DNA of 64,000 nt from Capnocytophaga sp. (GTDB taxonomy: Bacteria > Bacteroidota > Bacteroidia > Flavobacteriales > Flavobacteriaceae), in the NCBI GenBank assembly GCA_030530525.1, contig JAUMUT010000003.1, forward strand, positions 62,001-126,000, given 5' to 3'. Positions 9,563-19,266 of the stretch are shown piece after piece. A program made the translations under genes and the position numbers. Below the pieces are notes generated by a model. That model was not told the origin of the DNA and searched no databases. It worked only from the letters and a program-made list of their open reading frames with translations. How positions within the stretch are numbered: position 1 is the stretch's first letter; each line of letters opens with the position of its first letter.

Positions 9563-9994
9563 ATGATAACATTTTTTATGACCCTTATTGCACTTTCTCC
9601 CCTCTCTTTTGGAGAGGGGCAGGGGGAGAGGAATGACGAAACTGAGATCCTCACCCTTACCCGTCGCTTTACTCAACTGATGATTGACCGCAATACCGCC
9701 GAGCTTGACAAACTTGTGGACAAGGATTTTTCCTTAACGCACATCACAGGCTATGTGCAACCCAAAGAAGAGTGGTTCAAAGAGATACAAGCTGAGAGTA
9801 TGAAGTATTACTCGGCTAAGGAAGTGAAACACAGCATAAAGATAAGTGGCAATACGGCTACTTTTGTACAGCAGAATATCCTCGATGCCCGCATTTGGGG
9901 CAGTCGCAATGCGTGGCGCTTACAACAAACGATGACCCTTGAAAAACGCAATGGCAAATGGGTAATTCTCAAATCTGTAGCGAGGACGTTTTGA
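9563..9994 (+). CDS. NTF2-like (DUF4440/SnoaL-type) protein with a repeat-derived N-terminus
   Basis: From about residue 27 the protein reads as an NTF2-fold domain: ILTLTRRFTQLMIDRN, LVDKDFSLTHITGY, and a last strand TMTLEKRNGKWVILKSVAR. Such proteins are small alpha+beta barrels, often enzymes or scaffolds. The first residues are odd: ALSPLSFGEGQGER is the translation of a dispersed Bacteroidetes repeat (9597-9631), suggesting insertion of the element at the 5' end or mis-assignment of the start. The ATG lies 2 nt past the MFS stop, so it was co-transcribed with that gene. Higher GC than the genome. Confidence 0.7.
   Translation: MITFFMTLIALSPLSFGEGQGERNDETEILTLTRRFTQLMIDRNTAELDKLVDKDFSLTHITGYVQPKEEWFKEIQAESMKYYSAKEVKHSIKISGNTATFVQQNILDARIWGSRNAWRLQQTMTLEKRNGKWVILKSVARTF
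9597..9631 (+). repeat. Dispersed GC-rich repeat (CTTTTGGAGAGGGG type), copy 1
   Basis: CCCCTCTC-TTTTGG-AGAGGGGCAGGGGGAG is a variant of the CCCCCTTTGGAGGGGG element seen at 39103, 40576 and, inverted, 40625. Here it lies inside a reading frame. Confidence 0.75.
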
Positions 9995-10012
9995 TGCCGT
10001 GCTACGACCACT

Positions 10013-10058
10013 TTTTGACTTTTGTCAAAACAACCTATCCCAAAAAGCACTATCTTTG
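10013..10058 (+). promoter_or_regulatory. Crp/Fnr-type operator plus -7 box upstream of the NTF2 lipoprotein gene
   Basis: TTGAC-TTTT-GTCAA at 10015-10028 (arms extend to TTTTGAC/GTCAAAA) and TATCTTTG at 10051-10058. The operator-to-box distance is 36 bp, like the MFS, SDR and MATE promoters. Confidence 0.75.
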
Positions 10059-10084
10059 CCCCGAATTTAAAAAGAAATCGCATT

Positions 10085-10630
10085 ATGAAAAAAATCATTC
10101 CCCTCTTGGCACTTGTTATGATAGCCTGCCAAACCCCTCAACCCCAAGAAAATAATAACAGTATGCAAAATGTAGAAGCCTTAGCCAAAGATATTCAGGA
10201 AATCAAAGACCGAATGGCTATTAAAAACGTAGTAGATACCTTCTCCAACCTCGCCGATGAGAAGAAAGTAACCGAACAAATGACCCTCTTTACCGATGAT
10301 GCCGAAGTTTCCTCAATGGCTGACGGCAAAATAAATTCCACCTATGTAGGCAAGAAAGCCATAGGCGATGCTTTTGCCAACTACCTCGCCCTCTTCCATA
10401 CCGTTTATCACAGTAACGGACAGCAAACAGTGGAAATCAACGGCGATACCGCACAGGGCATCAGCTACTGCCAAGTGGTGCTTATCGGCAACTTTGACGG
10501 CAAAGAAGTTACCCGCAAATCGGGCGTACGCTATGCCGATACCTATGTAAGGCAAGACGGTAAGTGGCTCATCAAAAAGCGTGTGTCCAACTTTATGTAC
10601 TCCGAAGTAACAGAAACAGAGAAGAAATAA
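10085..10630 (+). CDS. NTF2-like (SnoaL-type) lipoprotein
   Basis: The ATG at 10085 starts a lipoprotein signal with lipobox MIAC (Cys15) and lies 27 nt after the -7 box. The mature protein is an NTF2 fold: IKDRMAIKNVVDTFSNLAD helix, LFTDDAEVSSMADGK, GKKAIGDAFANYL, TVYHSNGQQTVEINGD and C-terminal ADTYVRQDGKWLIKKRV. Family members include SnoaL-like polyketide cyclases and many uncharacterised proteins; the substrate is unknown. It is followed after 5 nt by an NmrA-like reductase gene, so an operon is likely. GC is above the genome average, in line with transfer. Confidence 0.82.
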   Translation: MKKIIPLLALVMIACQTPQPQENNNSMQNVEALAKDIQEIKDRMAIKNVVDTFSNLADEKKVTEQMTLFTDDAEVSSMADGKINSTYVGKKAIGDAFANYLALFHTVYHSNGQQTVEINGDTAQGISYCQVVLIGNFDGKEVTRKSGVRYADTYVRQDGKWLIKKRVSNFMYSEVTETEKK

Positions 10631-10635
10631 ACCCT

Positions 10636-11274
10636 ATGAAAAGAATACTCGCAATCCTGCTTATATTGCCCCTATTGGCTATGGCACAAAACCCTAATAA
10701 TCAAAAGAAAATGACAAAAGTAGTTGTAATAGGAGCGACAGGCTCGCTCGCTTCGGTAGTGATTAAAACCGTAGAAAAGAACCCTAATGTAAGCCTTACC
10801 CTCTTTGCGCGCAATACAAGCCGATTGCCTGAAAGCAAGCACACTAAAATACAAGGCGATGCCCTCAAGGTAGAAGACCTTAAAAAAGCCATTGCAGGGC
10901 AGGACATAGTGTATGTAAACCTCGCTGGCGACCTCGACACAATGAGTAAGAACATCATTAGTGCGATGAAGGACACAGGGGTAAAGCGCATTATTGCCAT
11001 TAGCTCTATCGGTATCTACAAAGAACCCGTGAGCAATGTGCTAAAACCTTATCGCAAGCTCGCCGACAATATAGAGGCTTCGGGCTTGACCTACACCATC
11101 ATTCGCCCCGATTGGTTTACCAACGGCGATGAGATAGACTACAACATCACCCAGAAACCAGCTCCCGAAGTAGGTGGTGCCGTATCGCGCAAGTCTATTG
11201 TCGACTTTGTGAGCAAAATCATCGCTGACCCCAGTACTTACCAAAATGCGAATGTAGGGATTAGTAAGTTGTAG
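10636..11274 (+). CDS. NmrA-like NAD(P)H-binding SDR protein with signal peptide
   Basis: The core begins MTKVVVIGATGSLASVV (Rossmann glycine motif VIGATGS), with AGQDIVYVNLAGD, VKRIIAISSIGIY and LTYTIIRPDWFTN, all typical of atypical SDR/NAD(P)-binding domain 10 proteins. Oddly, 25 residues precede the core and look like a signal peptide (ILLILPLLAMAQ), which would export a nucleotide-binding enzyme. Either the ATG at 10711 is the true start or the protein is periplasmic. It lies 5 nt after the NTF2 lipoprotein. The segment after the stop (GTCGTAGCA...AATTA) resembles that after the two SDR remnants at 13521 and 18482. Confidence 0.78.
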   Translation: MKRILAILLILPLLAMAQNPNNQKKMTKVVVIGATGSLASVVIKTVEKNPNVSLTLFARNTSRLPESKHTKIQGDALKVEDLKKAIAGQDIVYVNLAGDLDTMSKNIISAMKDTGVKRIIAISSIGIYKEPVSNVLKPYRKLADNIEASGLTYTIIRPDWFTNGDEIDYNITQKPAPEVGGAVSRKSIVDFVSKIIADPSTYQNANVGISKL

Positions 11275-11294
11275 AACGAGTCGTAGCATAATAA

Positions 11295-11435
11295 GCGATT
11301 AATTATAAAGCTCTTTTCTTTATTGAGAAAAAAGCTTTTGAAGAAATACAAGAGTTAATACAAAAAACCAAAAATAAATTAGAAAAAGAGGTATTACTAG
11401 GAACAAAAGATGTTAATCAGATAGTAATTTTTTAG
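11295..11435 (+). pseudogene. C-terminal fragment of an unknown helical protein (possible toxin tail)
   Basis: Open from 11295 without a start codon, reading FFIEKKAFEEIQELIQ and ending KDVNQIVIF with TAG at 11433. The next ATG is 3 nt later. A start-less tail placed directly before a likely immunity gene fits the end of a polymorphic toxin whose body was lost. No family recognised. Confidence 0.5.
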
Positions 11436-12060
11436 ATTATGAGTTATTATAAAGTAAGAATGAAAAGAAGATTTGAAAAAGAAGACAAAATTTTAGGACA
11501 AGCTAACGGCGAATTTGTACCCAACGGAACATATTATTTTGATAGAATAGGAGAAGGAGAAATTATAGAAGATGCACCTGTATTTGATTATTTTCATCTG
11601 CAGAGTTTTGATGAAGAAAAATATTGGGAATGGAGGCTACAAGATGTTCACGGTGGAATGGGAGAATACCCTAGGGGGGGATGGTGGTATATCTCAGATA
11701 AATTAAAATCGCTTTTAGAAAATTTCAAAATTGCCCCTAAATATCATTTTTATGAAACACGGCTCCTCTACAAAGAAGAAAAATTCAAATACTGGATTTT
11801 TCAATTTCCGATAGATTATTTTCTAAATGTAAATTATGAAAAAAGTTTTTATTCTATCCCTAATGAAAATATTTTGCTTAATTTTAAAAGTAGAGAGGAG
11901 TTTTTAGCGACATATAGAGGAGAATATAAAAAAACAAAAAGAAAGTTAATCACAAAAAAGATTTGTTATTCAGAAAATTATGATTTACTAGCTAATAATA
12001 CTGATATTCTCTGCTCTGAGCGTTTAAAACAAGCCATAGAAAGTAATAACATTACAGGTT

Positions 12061-13331
<1,271 letters not shown>

Positions 13332-13342
13332 TTCTCTCGCTT

Positions 13343-13453
13343 CTACTCATAAAACTTTGTAGGCGACACCCCTAAGTGCTGTTGTACAAAGCGTGAAAAG
13401 TAAGCGGTGGAGGAAAACCCAAAAAGCTCAGTAAGCTCGGTGATACTGAGCTT
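13343..13453 (-). pseudogene. C-terminal HTH remnant of an AraC-family regulator
   Basis: On the minus strand 13453-13343 reads LSITELTELFGFSSTAYFSR followed by a Phe-x4-His-x-Gly-Val-Ser-Pro motif and a TAG stop. This is the second helix-turn-helix of an AraC/XylS activator. Nothing of the N-terminal part remains. Its upstream end meets the SDR remnant at the shared string GAGCTTTT. Confidence 0.8.
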
Positions 13454-13785
13454 TTATCAACGCTACCGACATCGCCATTGACGGCGGACATTCGGGCGTA
13501 TATGCAGGCGATTTGCAGTAGTCGTAGCACGTACGCAATTAATAGTATAATTTCTTAAATCTTCCATTCAAGTGAACAACTTCACGATGTGAAAATTATT
13601 TGTAAAGTACAATATTTTATAAAAAAAGATATTTTATAAACTATATTGAGAGTGTATTTTAGTGTGAAAAATTATAAAAAAAACAAAAACACGAATTTTT
13701 TTCTAAAAAAAATTCGTTTTTTTACTTTTTTTACATTACCTTTGCACCATAGAAATTTTAAAATAAAAGACAAAATGAAAAAAAT
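13448..13785 (+). repeat. Long direct repeat, copy A (SDR tail plus promoter region)
   Basis: Imperfect repeat of 18409-18728 in the same orientation, about 320 bp with one indel of roughly 30 bp. It includes the last 24 codons of an SDR gene, its 3' flank, an A/T-rich inverted repeat (AACACGAATTTTTTTC and its complement), the TACCTTTG -7 box and the ATG of a lipoprotein gene. Confidence 0.85.
13450..13521 (+). pseudogene. SDR family C-terminal remnant, copy A
   Basis: AFINATDIAIDGGHSGVYAG then a stop at 13521. The NATDI-x-IDGG motif is the C-terminal end of classical SDR oxidoreductases. A longer remnant of the same gene family lies at 18265-18482. Confidence 0.8.
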
Positions 13786-14854
13786 TGCAGTTTTACTATT
13801 AGGGTTATGTACCTTGTTTGGGTGTAAAAAGGAGGAGGAAACTACTACTGATTCTATTGATTTTTCTGTAAAATTAGTGAATGAATTTCTTCCTGAAAAA
13901 GGGATAAACGAAACTACTAGATTATATTTTGATATTGAAACTAAGACTCCTTTACAATATAGGATAGAAACTACTTTCCCTGATTCAAAAATCAAATTAG
14001 GAAACAAAGTAGAAAACACTTTTCTTTCTTTTAGGAATAATTATAATTTAGAAGAACCTGAATTAATACTTGATTATACTGCTTTAAAAGCAGGAGCTCA
14101 CACAGTAAGAGTCGTTTTTTTCAATTACAAAGGACAGGAAATAGTAAAAGAGCTTGTTTTAAAATTTAGAGTCTATGGATATGAATTGAAGGTCAGAAAT
14201 GGAAAAACCAATCCGAATCAAGGAGAAAACGTGGATTTTGATTTAGAAATAACCCCAGACAACCCTAATATACCTCATTATATTATATTTAAAAATTATG
14301 GAAAATTTAAAAACAATGAAGATACCAGCTTACAAAAAACGTTTATTGCCCTGAATGGACAAAAAATTACTTTTGGTAAGGAATATAAAATAGAAGATTT
14401 TAACAAAGTGCAGGTGCGTATCAATTCTTTTGATAGAGGCAAGCAAGAATTAAACTATGTCATAAAAAATAATACTTTTAGTAGGGAAGAACAAATACAA
14501 CAAAAAGTAAAGGAAAATCAAATCTTTTATGAACTATTAAAAACAGAATTTAAAAAATTAGACAATGGTGTTTACATAACTAATGTAACAGCAAGAATAA
14601 CCAAAACCCCTAAGTTTAGTAACAAACTACAATATAGAAGTCTAATCTCCTCATCTAGAGAAATTGATGGAACTGATGAATGGATAGACCTCACAATGCA
14701 AGAAAACGGAATAATAAATTTTTCTGTTAAAACAAAAAGATTAAATAAAGAAACTACCTATGGAGGAAAAGTAGACATACGAGATGAGTTTGAAAATAGT
14801 ACAACCTGTTATTTTTTAATAGATTATTTATTTGATTATACCCCCTCTAATTAA
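13775..14854 (+). CDS. Expressed lipoprotein of the invertible pair (possible TraQ/DUF3872-like module)
   Basis: The start at 13775 gives a lipoprotein signal with lipobox LFGC (Cys17), 24 nt after a TACCTTTG -7 box. The mature 340 residues look like tandem beta-sandwich modules: IETKTPLQYRIETTFPD, GAHTVRVVFFNYKGQEIVKE, then the conserved NGKTNPNQGENVDFDLEIT to KVQVRINSFD module. This last module vaguely resembles the Bacteroides TraQ (DUF3872) domain, at low confidence. Bases 14318-14427 are a perfect inverted repeat with the silent paralogue at 16468-16577. Surface location is inferred from the lipoprotein signal. Its promoter region is duplicated in front of the lipoprotein gene at 18720. 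Confidence 0.75.
   Translation: MKKIAVLLLGLCTLFGCKKEEETTTDSIDFSVKLVNEFLPEKGINETTRLYFDIETKTPLQYRIETTFPDSKIKLGNKVENTFLSFRNNYNLEEPELILDYTALKAGAHTVRVVFFNYKGQEIVKELVLKFRVYGYELKVRNGKTNPNQGENVDFDLEITPDNPNIPHYIIFKNYGKFKNNEDTSLQKTFIALNGQKITFGKEYKIEDFNKVQVRINSFDRGKQELNYVIKNNTFSREEQIQQKVKENQIFYELLKTEFKKLDNGVYITNVTARITKTPKFSNKLQYRSLISSSREIDGTDEWIDLTMQENGIINFSVKTKRLNKETTYGGKVDIRDEFENSTTCYFLIDYLFDYTPSN
14318..14427 (+). repeat. 110-bp perfect inverted repeat, expressed arm
   Basis: Base-for-base identical to the reverse complement of 16468-16577. Weaker homology extends on both sides (about 14195-14490). It lies inside the conserved module of the lipoprotein gene. Confidence 0.95.
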
Positions 14855-14857
14855 CAT

Positions 14858-14901
14858 AAAAATATACCCTATACATACAGTCGTATAGGGTATATTTTTT
14901 T
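14858..14901. terminator. Bidirectional terminator between convergent lipoprotein genes
   Basis: AATATACCCTATAC and GTATAGGGTATATT form a perfect stem with an 8-nt loop (14861-14896), with A and T runs on the two sides. It serves both the 13775 gene and the minus-strand 14931 gene and lies inside the potentially invertible segment. Confidence 0.9.
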
Positions 14902-14930
14902 GAATAATAAATAAGGTTATTCATTAATCG

Positions 14931-16940
14931 CTAATAATTCATTTTTTGAAATTCAATCAAATTAATTTCTCTATGGTATGAACTTTTTGTTGTTACTATT
15001 TCTATTTTAGCTTTATATTTTTTTTGTGCTATTTGTAGAAGATCTGTTTTTATACTTGGAGTTGTACCTAAACTAAAAACAGATTTTAAATTCACTCTTT
15101 GCACAGTATGTTCTTCATTATAAGAATTTCCATTTCCTAATTCCCAATCATTCCAATCTGCTGAAGAGGCTGTTCTTATTTTAAGAGTATGGTTATTCCC
15201 ATTTTTATCTTTATATATATACGTTTCTGATTCTTTAGGAAACCTCACAAAAACTTTTAATAATTTTTCATTTTGATCGAATGTTGCTATATTTAATTTA
15301 AGTTTTATATAGTTTTGATATTGATTGTTATTCCAAATTGAGTAGGGACTTAGAACAATGCCATAAGCTTCTTTTACGATTAATGGACTGCGTACGGAGA
15401 TTGGTATTTGTTCCCGCCATTCATTCCCATATTCATCTTTAAATTCTATATGGTAAATATAGTATTGTTCCTGAGAACTTTTTAACGATAGAGAAAATTC
15501 ATTATTTTCTGTTAAAGTTATATTTTCCCAATTATAATTTGTTGTTGTAAATATATCATTTGATAACGTTGTAAGAGTTTCATCATTTTCATAGAATGCG
15601 ACTGACCTATATTGAATTTTTTTTGTTTTAGAACGATGATTTACTTTTCCTTTTATGGTAAAAGTATGATTTTCATAAATATATTTATCTATTTCAAAAG
15701 AAACACTTATGGGAGCTTTTTTAAAGTCAATTATAGTCTCTTTTCTTACTTTAATTTCTTCATTACTCTCTTCAAATATTTCATAAACTAATTTTTTTTG
15801 TCCATAATTAAAAGAACTTATAGATATATAATTATTTTTATTTTTTCCATTGATTTCTCTTAATTCATTTATTTTTATATCTTTTTCATTTATTTTTATG
15901 GAAGAGTTGTATAAATTTATATCCTTTTCATCAAAAGAAATGAATTTTATTTTATATTTTCCTTTTTCATAGCTCCCATTAATATTGAAAATTAAAGAAA
16001 CAGCGTCTCCTTGATAAATATCAGATAAATCAGACGTTATCTGTTCTATAGAAAATGTTTTATCATTAATTGTAATTTGTTTTTCTATAGTATTGGAAGT
16101 ATTTTCAAATTCATCTTTAAATTGAATAAAATATGTATATTTACCTGCTTTTTGGCTTTTTATATTGATATTAAATTCATTACTGTCTGATAAAGTATAT
16201 TCTTTGTATTGATTATCTGTATTTTCTATTCCATTTTTTTCTCCTTCTGACAACCAAGTTTTGTACCAAATTTTCTTATTATAGCTTGGACTTTTAGTAA
16301 TATATCCTTTTATATTTAATATTTCTTGTATATTATTTGTTTCTTCTTTATCGAAATTTATATTTATATTTATCACATTTTTAAGAACATTCTGTTGGAT
16401 ATATTCTTCTCGTTGCGAGGTGCTATTTTTTATTACATATTTCAGTTGTTTATTCCCTGCGTTAAAGGAATTGATACGCACCTGCACTTTGTTAAAATCT
16501 TCTATTTTATATTCCTTACCAAAAGTAATTTTTTGTCCATTCAGGGCAATAAACGTTTTTTGTAAGCTGGTATCTTCGGGGTCGTAGCTTTTGAATATAA
16601 CATAGTAGTCTGTTGCTGTATTTTCAGGAGTAATTTTCAGGTCAAAATCCACATTTTCTCCTTGATTCGGATTGGTTTTTCCATTAAGCACTTGCAAAGT
16701 ATATCCAAATTCTTTATAGTTTAAAGAAAATTCTTTTACACTTTCTTTTCCTTTATTATTAAAGAAAGTAACCTTTATTTTATGGTCTCCTTTTTCTTTT
16801 CCTGTATAATACAGTTGTAACTTAGGTTCGGTGAGAGTATAATCATCTCCTTTAAGGATTTTCTTAGTTCCGTCTGTTATTTCTGCTTTGAGAGAGGATT
16901 CAATTTTATATTTTAAAAAACAGAGTAAAATAATAAACTT
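14931..16940 (-). pseudogene. Silent, 5'-truncated lipoprotein paralogue (alternative C-terminus)
   Basis: The minus-strand frame is open from 16940 with no ATG, GTG or TTG until the TTG at 16697, which is an internal Leu of the conserved module. From 16919 it aligns with residues about 65 onward of the 13775 protein (KYKIESS, HKIKVTFFNNKGKESVKEF, NGKTNPNQGENVDFDL). It therefore lacks start codon, signal peptide and promoter. After the shared module it diverges into about 480 residues with at least three more beta-rich modules and repeated EFENT/EYGNEW-type motifs. The uninterrupted 3' part suggests selection, as expected of a silent cassette. Confidence 0.8.
16468..16577 (-). repeat. 110-bp perfect inverted repeat, silent arm
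   Basis: Reverse complement of 14318-14427 with no mismatch. The two arms bound about 2 kb that could invert by recombination. Confidence 0.95.
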
Positions 16941-17075
16941 TTATATTTTCTCTAAAATAAATGTAATATCATTAATTTTTTCTATCTTTGTAGAAATTAC
17001 AAAAGAGAAAGATAAAGAAACAAAGGCTTTATAAGGACAAAAGTCTAAAATGATTTTTCTTTATAAAGAAACATT
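16941..17075 (+). other. Junction region with an orphan promoter-like box and decayed operator
   Basis: TATCTTTG at 16983-16990 looks like a -7 box. GGACAAAAGTCTAA (17034-17047) resembles a decayed TTGACAAAAGTCAA operator as found before the intact SDR gene at 21975. No gene is intact here; it is the upstream flank of the SDR/flavodoxin remnant. Confidence 0.45.
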
Positions 17076-17361
17076 ATGAAAAAGATATTATCGTAGTCAT
17101 TGGGGTAGTCAAGCCCCTATGATTATGCACACCTTTTATGAGACCTATCGCGAGCAACTACAAGGCAAAATCCTTATCCCTTTCGGTACGCACGAGATGA
17201 GTGGCATCAGTGGGTTAGAACGCGCTATGCGCACTGATGTAGGCAACAACGCTCGATACTTGCAAGGCTTAGGGCTTATAGGGCGCACCATCACCAACCC
17301 CGAAGTACAAGGACAGATACACTCGTGGTTACGACAACTCGACTTTCAACAAATACAGTAG
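17076..17361 (+). pseudogene. SDR start fused to the C-terminal part of a flavodoxin
   Basis: 17076-17109 copies the first 33 bases of the intact SDR gene at 21975 with one A missing, which puts TAG at codon 7. At the shared string TTGGGGTAG the sequence switches to a flavodoxin: WGSQAPMIMHTFYETY, ILIPFGTHEMSGISG and a final GLGLIGRTITNPEVQGQI, the C-terminal third of Flavodoxin_4-type proteins. Neither part can make a working protein. Higher GC than average, like other oxidoreductase debris here. Confidence 0.8.
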
Positions 17362-17381
17362 AACTTAAAATTATATATACA

Positions 17382-18264
17382 ATGAAAAAGACACTATTTT
17401 TCCTGTTACTTTTTACCTCTTATCTCTTACCTGCTCAAGAGGCTAAAATTCTATCTCTTTCCGAAACTATCTGGAAAGCAATGCAAGAGGTAAATACCCC
17501 TATCCTTACTGAAAACATCGCCCCTGAAGCCGTATTTGTGCATATGGGGGCTACCCTTACTCGTGATAAGGAAATGGAGGTATTAGCCCAGAGGGACATC
17601 GTACTAAAAGAAGTTGAAACCCAAGAAACCTCCGTACGCATCGTAGGCAAAACGGCTGTACTCTTGCGCAAGCTCCGCCTTACCGCTATTGTGGGAGGCA
17701 ATAAGGTACTCCAATGGGGATTGTGCGAGGTAAGCCCTGAGACCATTCGTAAAGCGCATAAAATTCTACCACTTACGGTTATACAAAGCGAATACTCTCT
17801 ATTTGTTTAGAGGAAGAGAAAACGATGTTATCCCCGTATGTGAAGAACTCGGTATTGGTTTTGTGCCTTGGAGCCCGCTGGGTATGGGTACTCTTTGCGG
17901 TTATGTGGATGAGCGCACCCGCTTTAACAATCCGCCTGAGAAAGACCTCAAAACGATTATCCCTCGTTTTTCAGAACAAGCGATGAAGCACAATCTCGCC
18001 CTTTACCAGATGATAGACCGCTTTGCCAAAGAAAAGGGGTGCACCACTGCACAGTTTGCCTTAGCGTGGTTGCAAGCCCAAAAACCTTTTATCGTGGCTA
18101 TCCCAGGCACTACCAAGGGTTACCACTTATTGGAGAACCTCGGTGCTACTGATATTACCTTCACTACCAAAGAACTCATCCAATACCGTAACGCCCTTGA
18201 CAGTTTTACTGTGGAAGGGTTGCGATTACCTGAGATGATACTCAATTTTTCAGAAGTACGGTAA
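17382..18264 (+). pseudogene. NTF2-like signal-peptide protein fused in frame to an aldo/keto reductase tail, then frameshifted
   Basis: The ATG at 17382 begins a signal peptide (LLLFTSYLLPAQ) and the first two thirds of a DUF4440/NTF2 domain (ETIWKAMQE, EAVFVHMGATL, SVRIVGKTAVLL). Around 17720 it switches in frame to AKR sequence: GLCEVSPETIRKAHKILPLT and QSEYSLF. An extra T in GTTTAGAGG at about 17808 gives TAG. The AKR continues in the next frame from 17803 ([20 protein letters not shown] to IVAIPGTTKGYHLLENLG) to 18264. So one chimera plus one frameshift; the downstream AKR tail is otherwise clean. Confidence 0.82.
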
Positions 18265-18482
18265 GGACAATGAGGAGTGGTAATACATCGCTCAGCCCTG
18301 AGCAGTTACAAGCCTTTGCTAAGACCGTAAGCAACGAAATTCCCGCAGGGCGTGCAGGCACTCCGCAAGAAATAGGCGACCTCGTAGTGTTCCTCGCCTC
18401 TGATGCTGGAGCTTTTGTCAATGCTACCGACATCACCATTGACGGCGGACATTTGGGCGTATATGCAGGCGATTTACAGTAG
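18265..18482 (+). pseudogene. SDR family C-terminal fragment, copy B
   Basis: Reads SPEQLQAFAKTVSNEIPAGR, GTPQEIGDLVVFLASDAGAF and VNATDITIDGGHLGVYAGDL, the last third of a classical SDR. The catalytic Tyr-x3-Lys and Rossmann parts are absent. The last 24 codons and the downstream flank are repeated at 13450. Confidence 0.85.
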
Positions 18483-18728
18483 TCGTAGCACGACACACAA
18501 TTAATAGTACGATCTCTTAAATCTTCCTTCCAAATGAACAGCTTTATGATGTGAAAATTATTTGTAAAAGGATAATATTGTAAAACTACATAAAGAAGTG
18601 TGAAATAGTGTAAAAAATTATAAAAAAAAACAAAAACACGAATTTTTTTCTAAAAAAATTCGTGTTTTTGTTTTTTTACATTACCTTTGCACCATAGAAA
18701 TTTTAAAATAATAAGCAAAATGAAAAAA
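18409..18728 (+). repeat. Long direct repeat, copy B
   Basis: Partner of 13448-13785. It carries the SDR tail, a strong A/T-rich inverted repeat (AAAACACGAATTTTTTTC pairing with its complement, 18634-18668), the -7 box TACCTTTG (18682-18689) and the start of the next lipoprotein. Confidence 0.85.
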
Positions 18729-19211
18729 TTAGTAATCTTAGTAATTGGAATACTACTTAGTAGTTGTGGAAATGGAAATAGTACAACAGAGGTAGCAGTA
18801 GCCCCTGAAAATAGAGAAAGTTTTACAGAAAATCCTTATTTTAAAAGTGAAGAGTTTTTGAAAGAAGACGATTTCCTTTTTAATAGAAAAAGGAATTATG
18901 AAAAAATAAAAGAAAGGGAATATAATACAATAGAAGAACTTCTTTATTCTTTTTTTGGAGGAGATAAAGAAGTAGTAGATTTGTCAATGAAATATGCAAG
19001 AGAAATTATAGAGGAAGCGGAAAAAGAAACTAAAAGTAAATTTTTTTTAGATCAAACGAGTGGTAGTAAGTATATTTATTACACCCCCATTGATACAACA
19101 GGAGGTGTTACAAGAAAAATTTTTATATGGTTTGGAGGTGATGAAAAAAATCGTCCTGTTATAAAATTTTCAAAAAAAATAGACAAAGAAAACAGAGTGT
19201 TCCTTTTTTAA
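18720..19211 (+). CDS. Small lipoprotein of unknown function
   Basis: The ATG at 18720 gives a lipoprotein signal with lipobox LSSC (Cys17), followed by a low-complexity linker (GNGNSTTEVAVAPE). The mature part is charged and rich in Glu, Lys, Phe and Tyr (FLKEDDFLFNRKRNYEKIKE, IEELLYSFFGGD) and ends in strands YIYYTPID and RKIFIWFGGDE. No family recognised. Promoter and first codons are nearly identical to those of the lipoprotein at 13775, so the two share expression signals by duplication. A clear terminator follows. Confidence 0.7.
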   Translation: MKKLVILVIGILLSSCGNGNSTTEVAVAPENRESFTENPYFKSEEFLKEDDFLFNRKRNYEKIKEREYNTIEELLYSFFGGDKEVVDLSMKYAREIIEEAEKETKSKFFLDQTSGSKYIYYTPIDTTGGVTRKIFIWFGGDEKNRPVIKFSKKIDKENRVFLF

Positions 19212-19240
19212 AAAAGCTACCTTTTTTAGGTAGCTTTTTT
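19210..19240 (+). terminator. Terminator of the 18720 lipoprotein gene
   Basis: AAAAAAGCTACCT pairs perfectly with AGGTAGCTTTTTT around a TTTT loop; the stop codon lies at its base. Confidence 0.9.
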
Positions 19241-19266
19241 CATTTTAAATTAAGAAAAAATTAGTT

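Noticed and set aside
16326-16565. Plus-strand ORF across the silent lipoprotein copy
   Set aside because: Low-complexity Tyr/Ile-rich shadow of the opposite strand.
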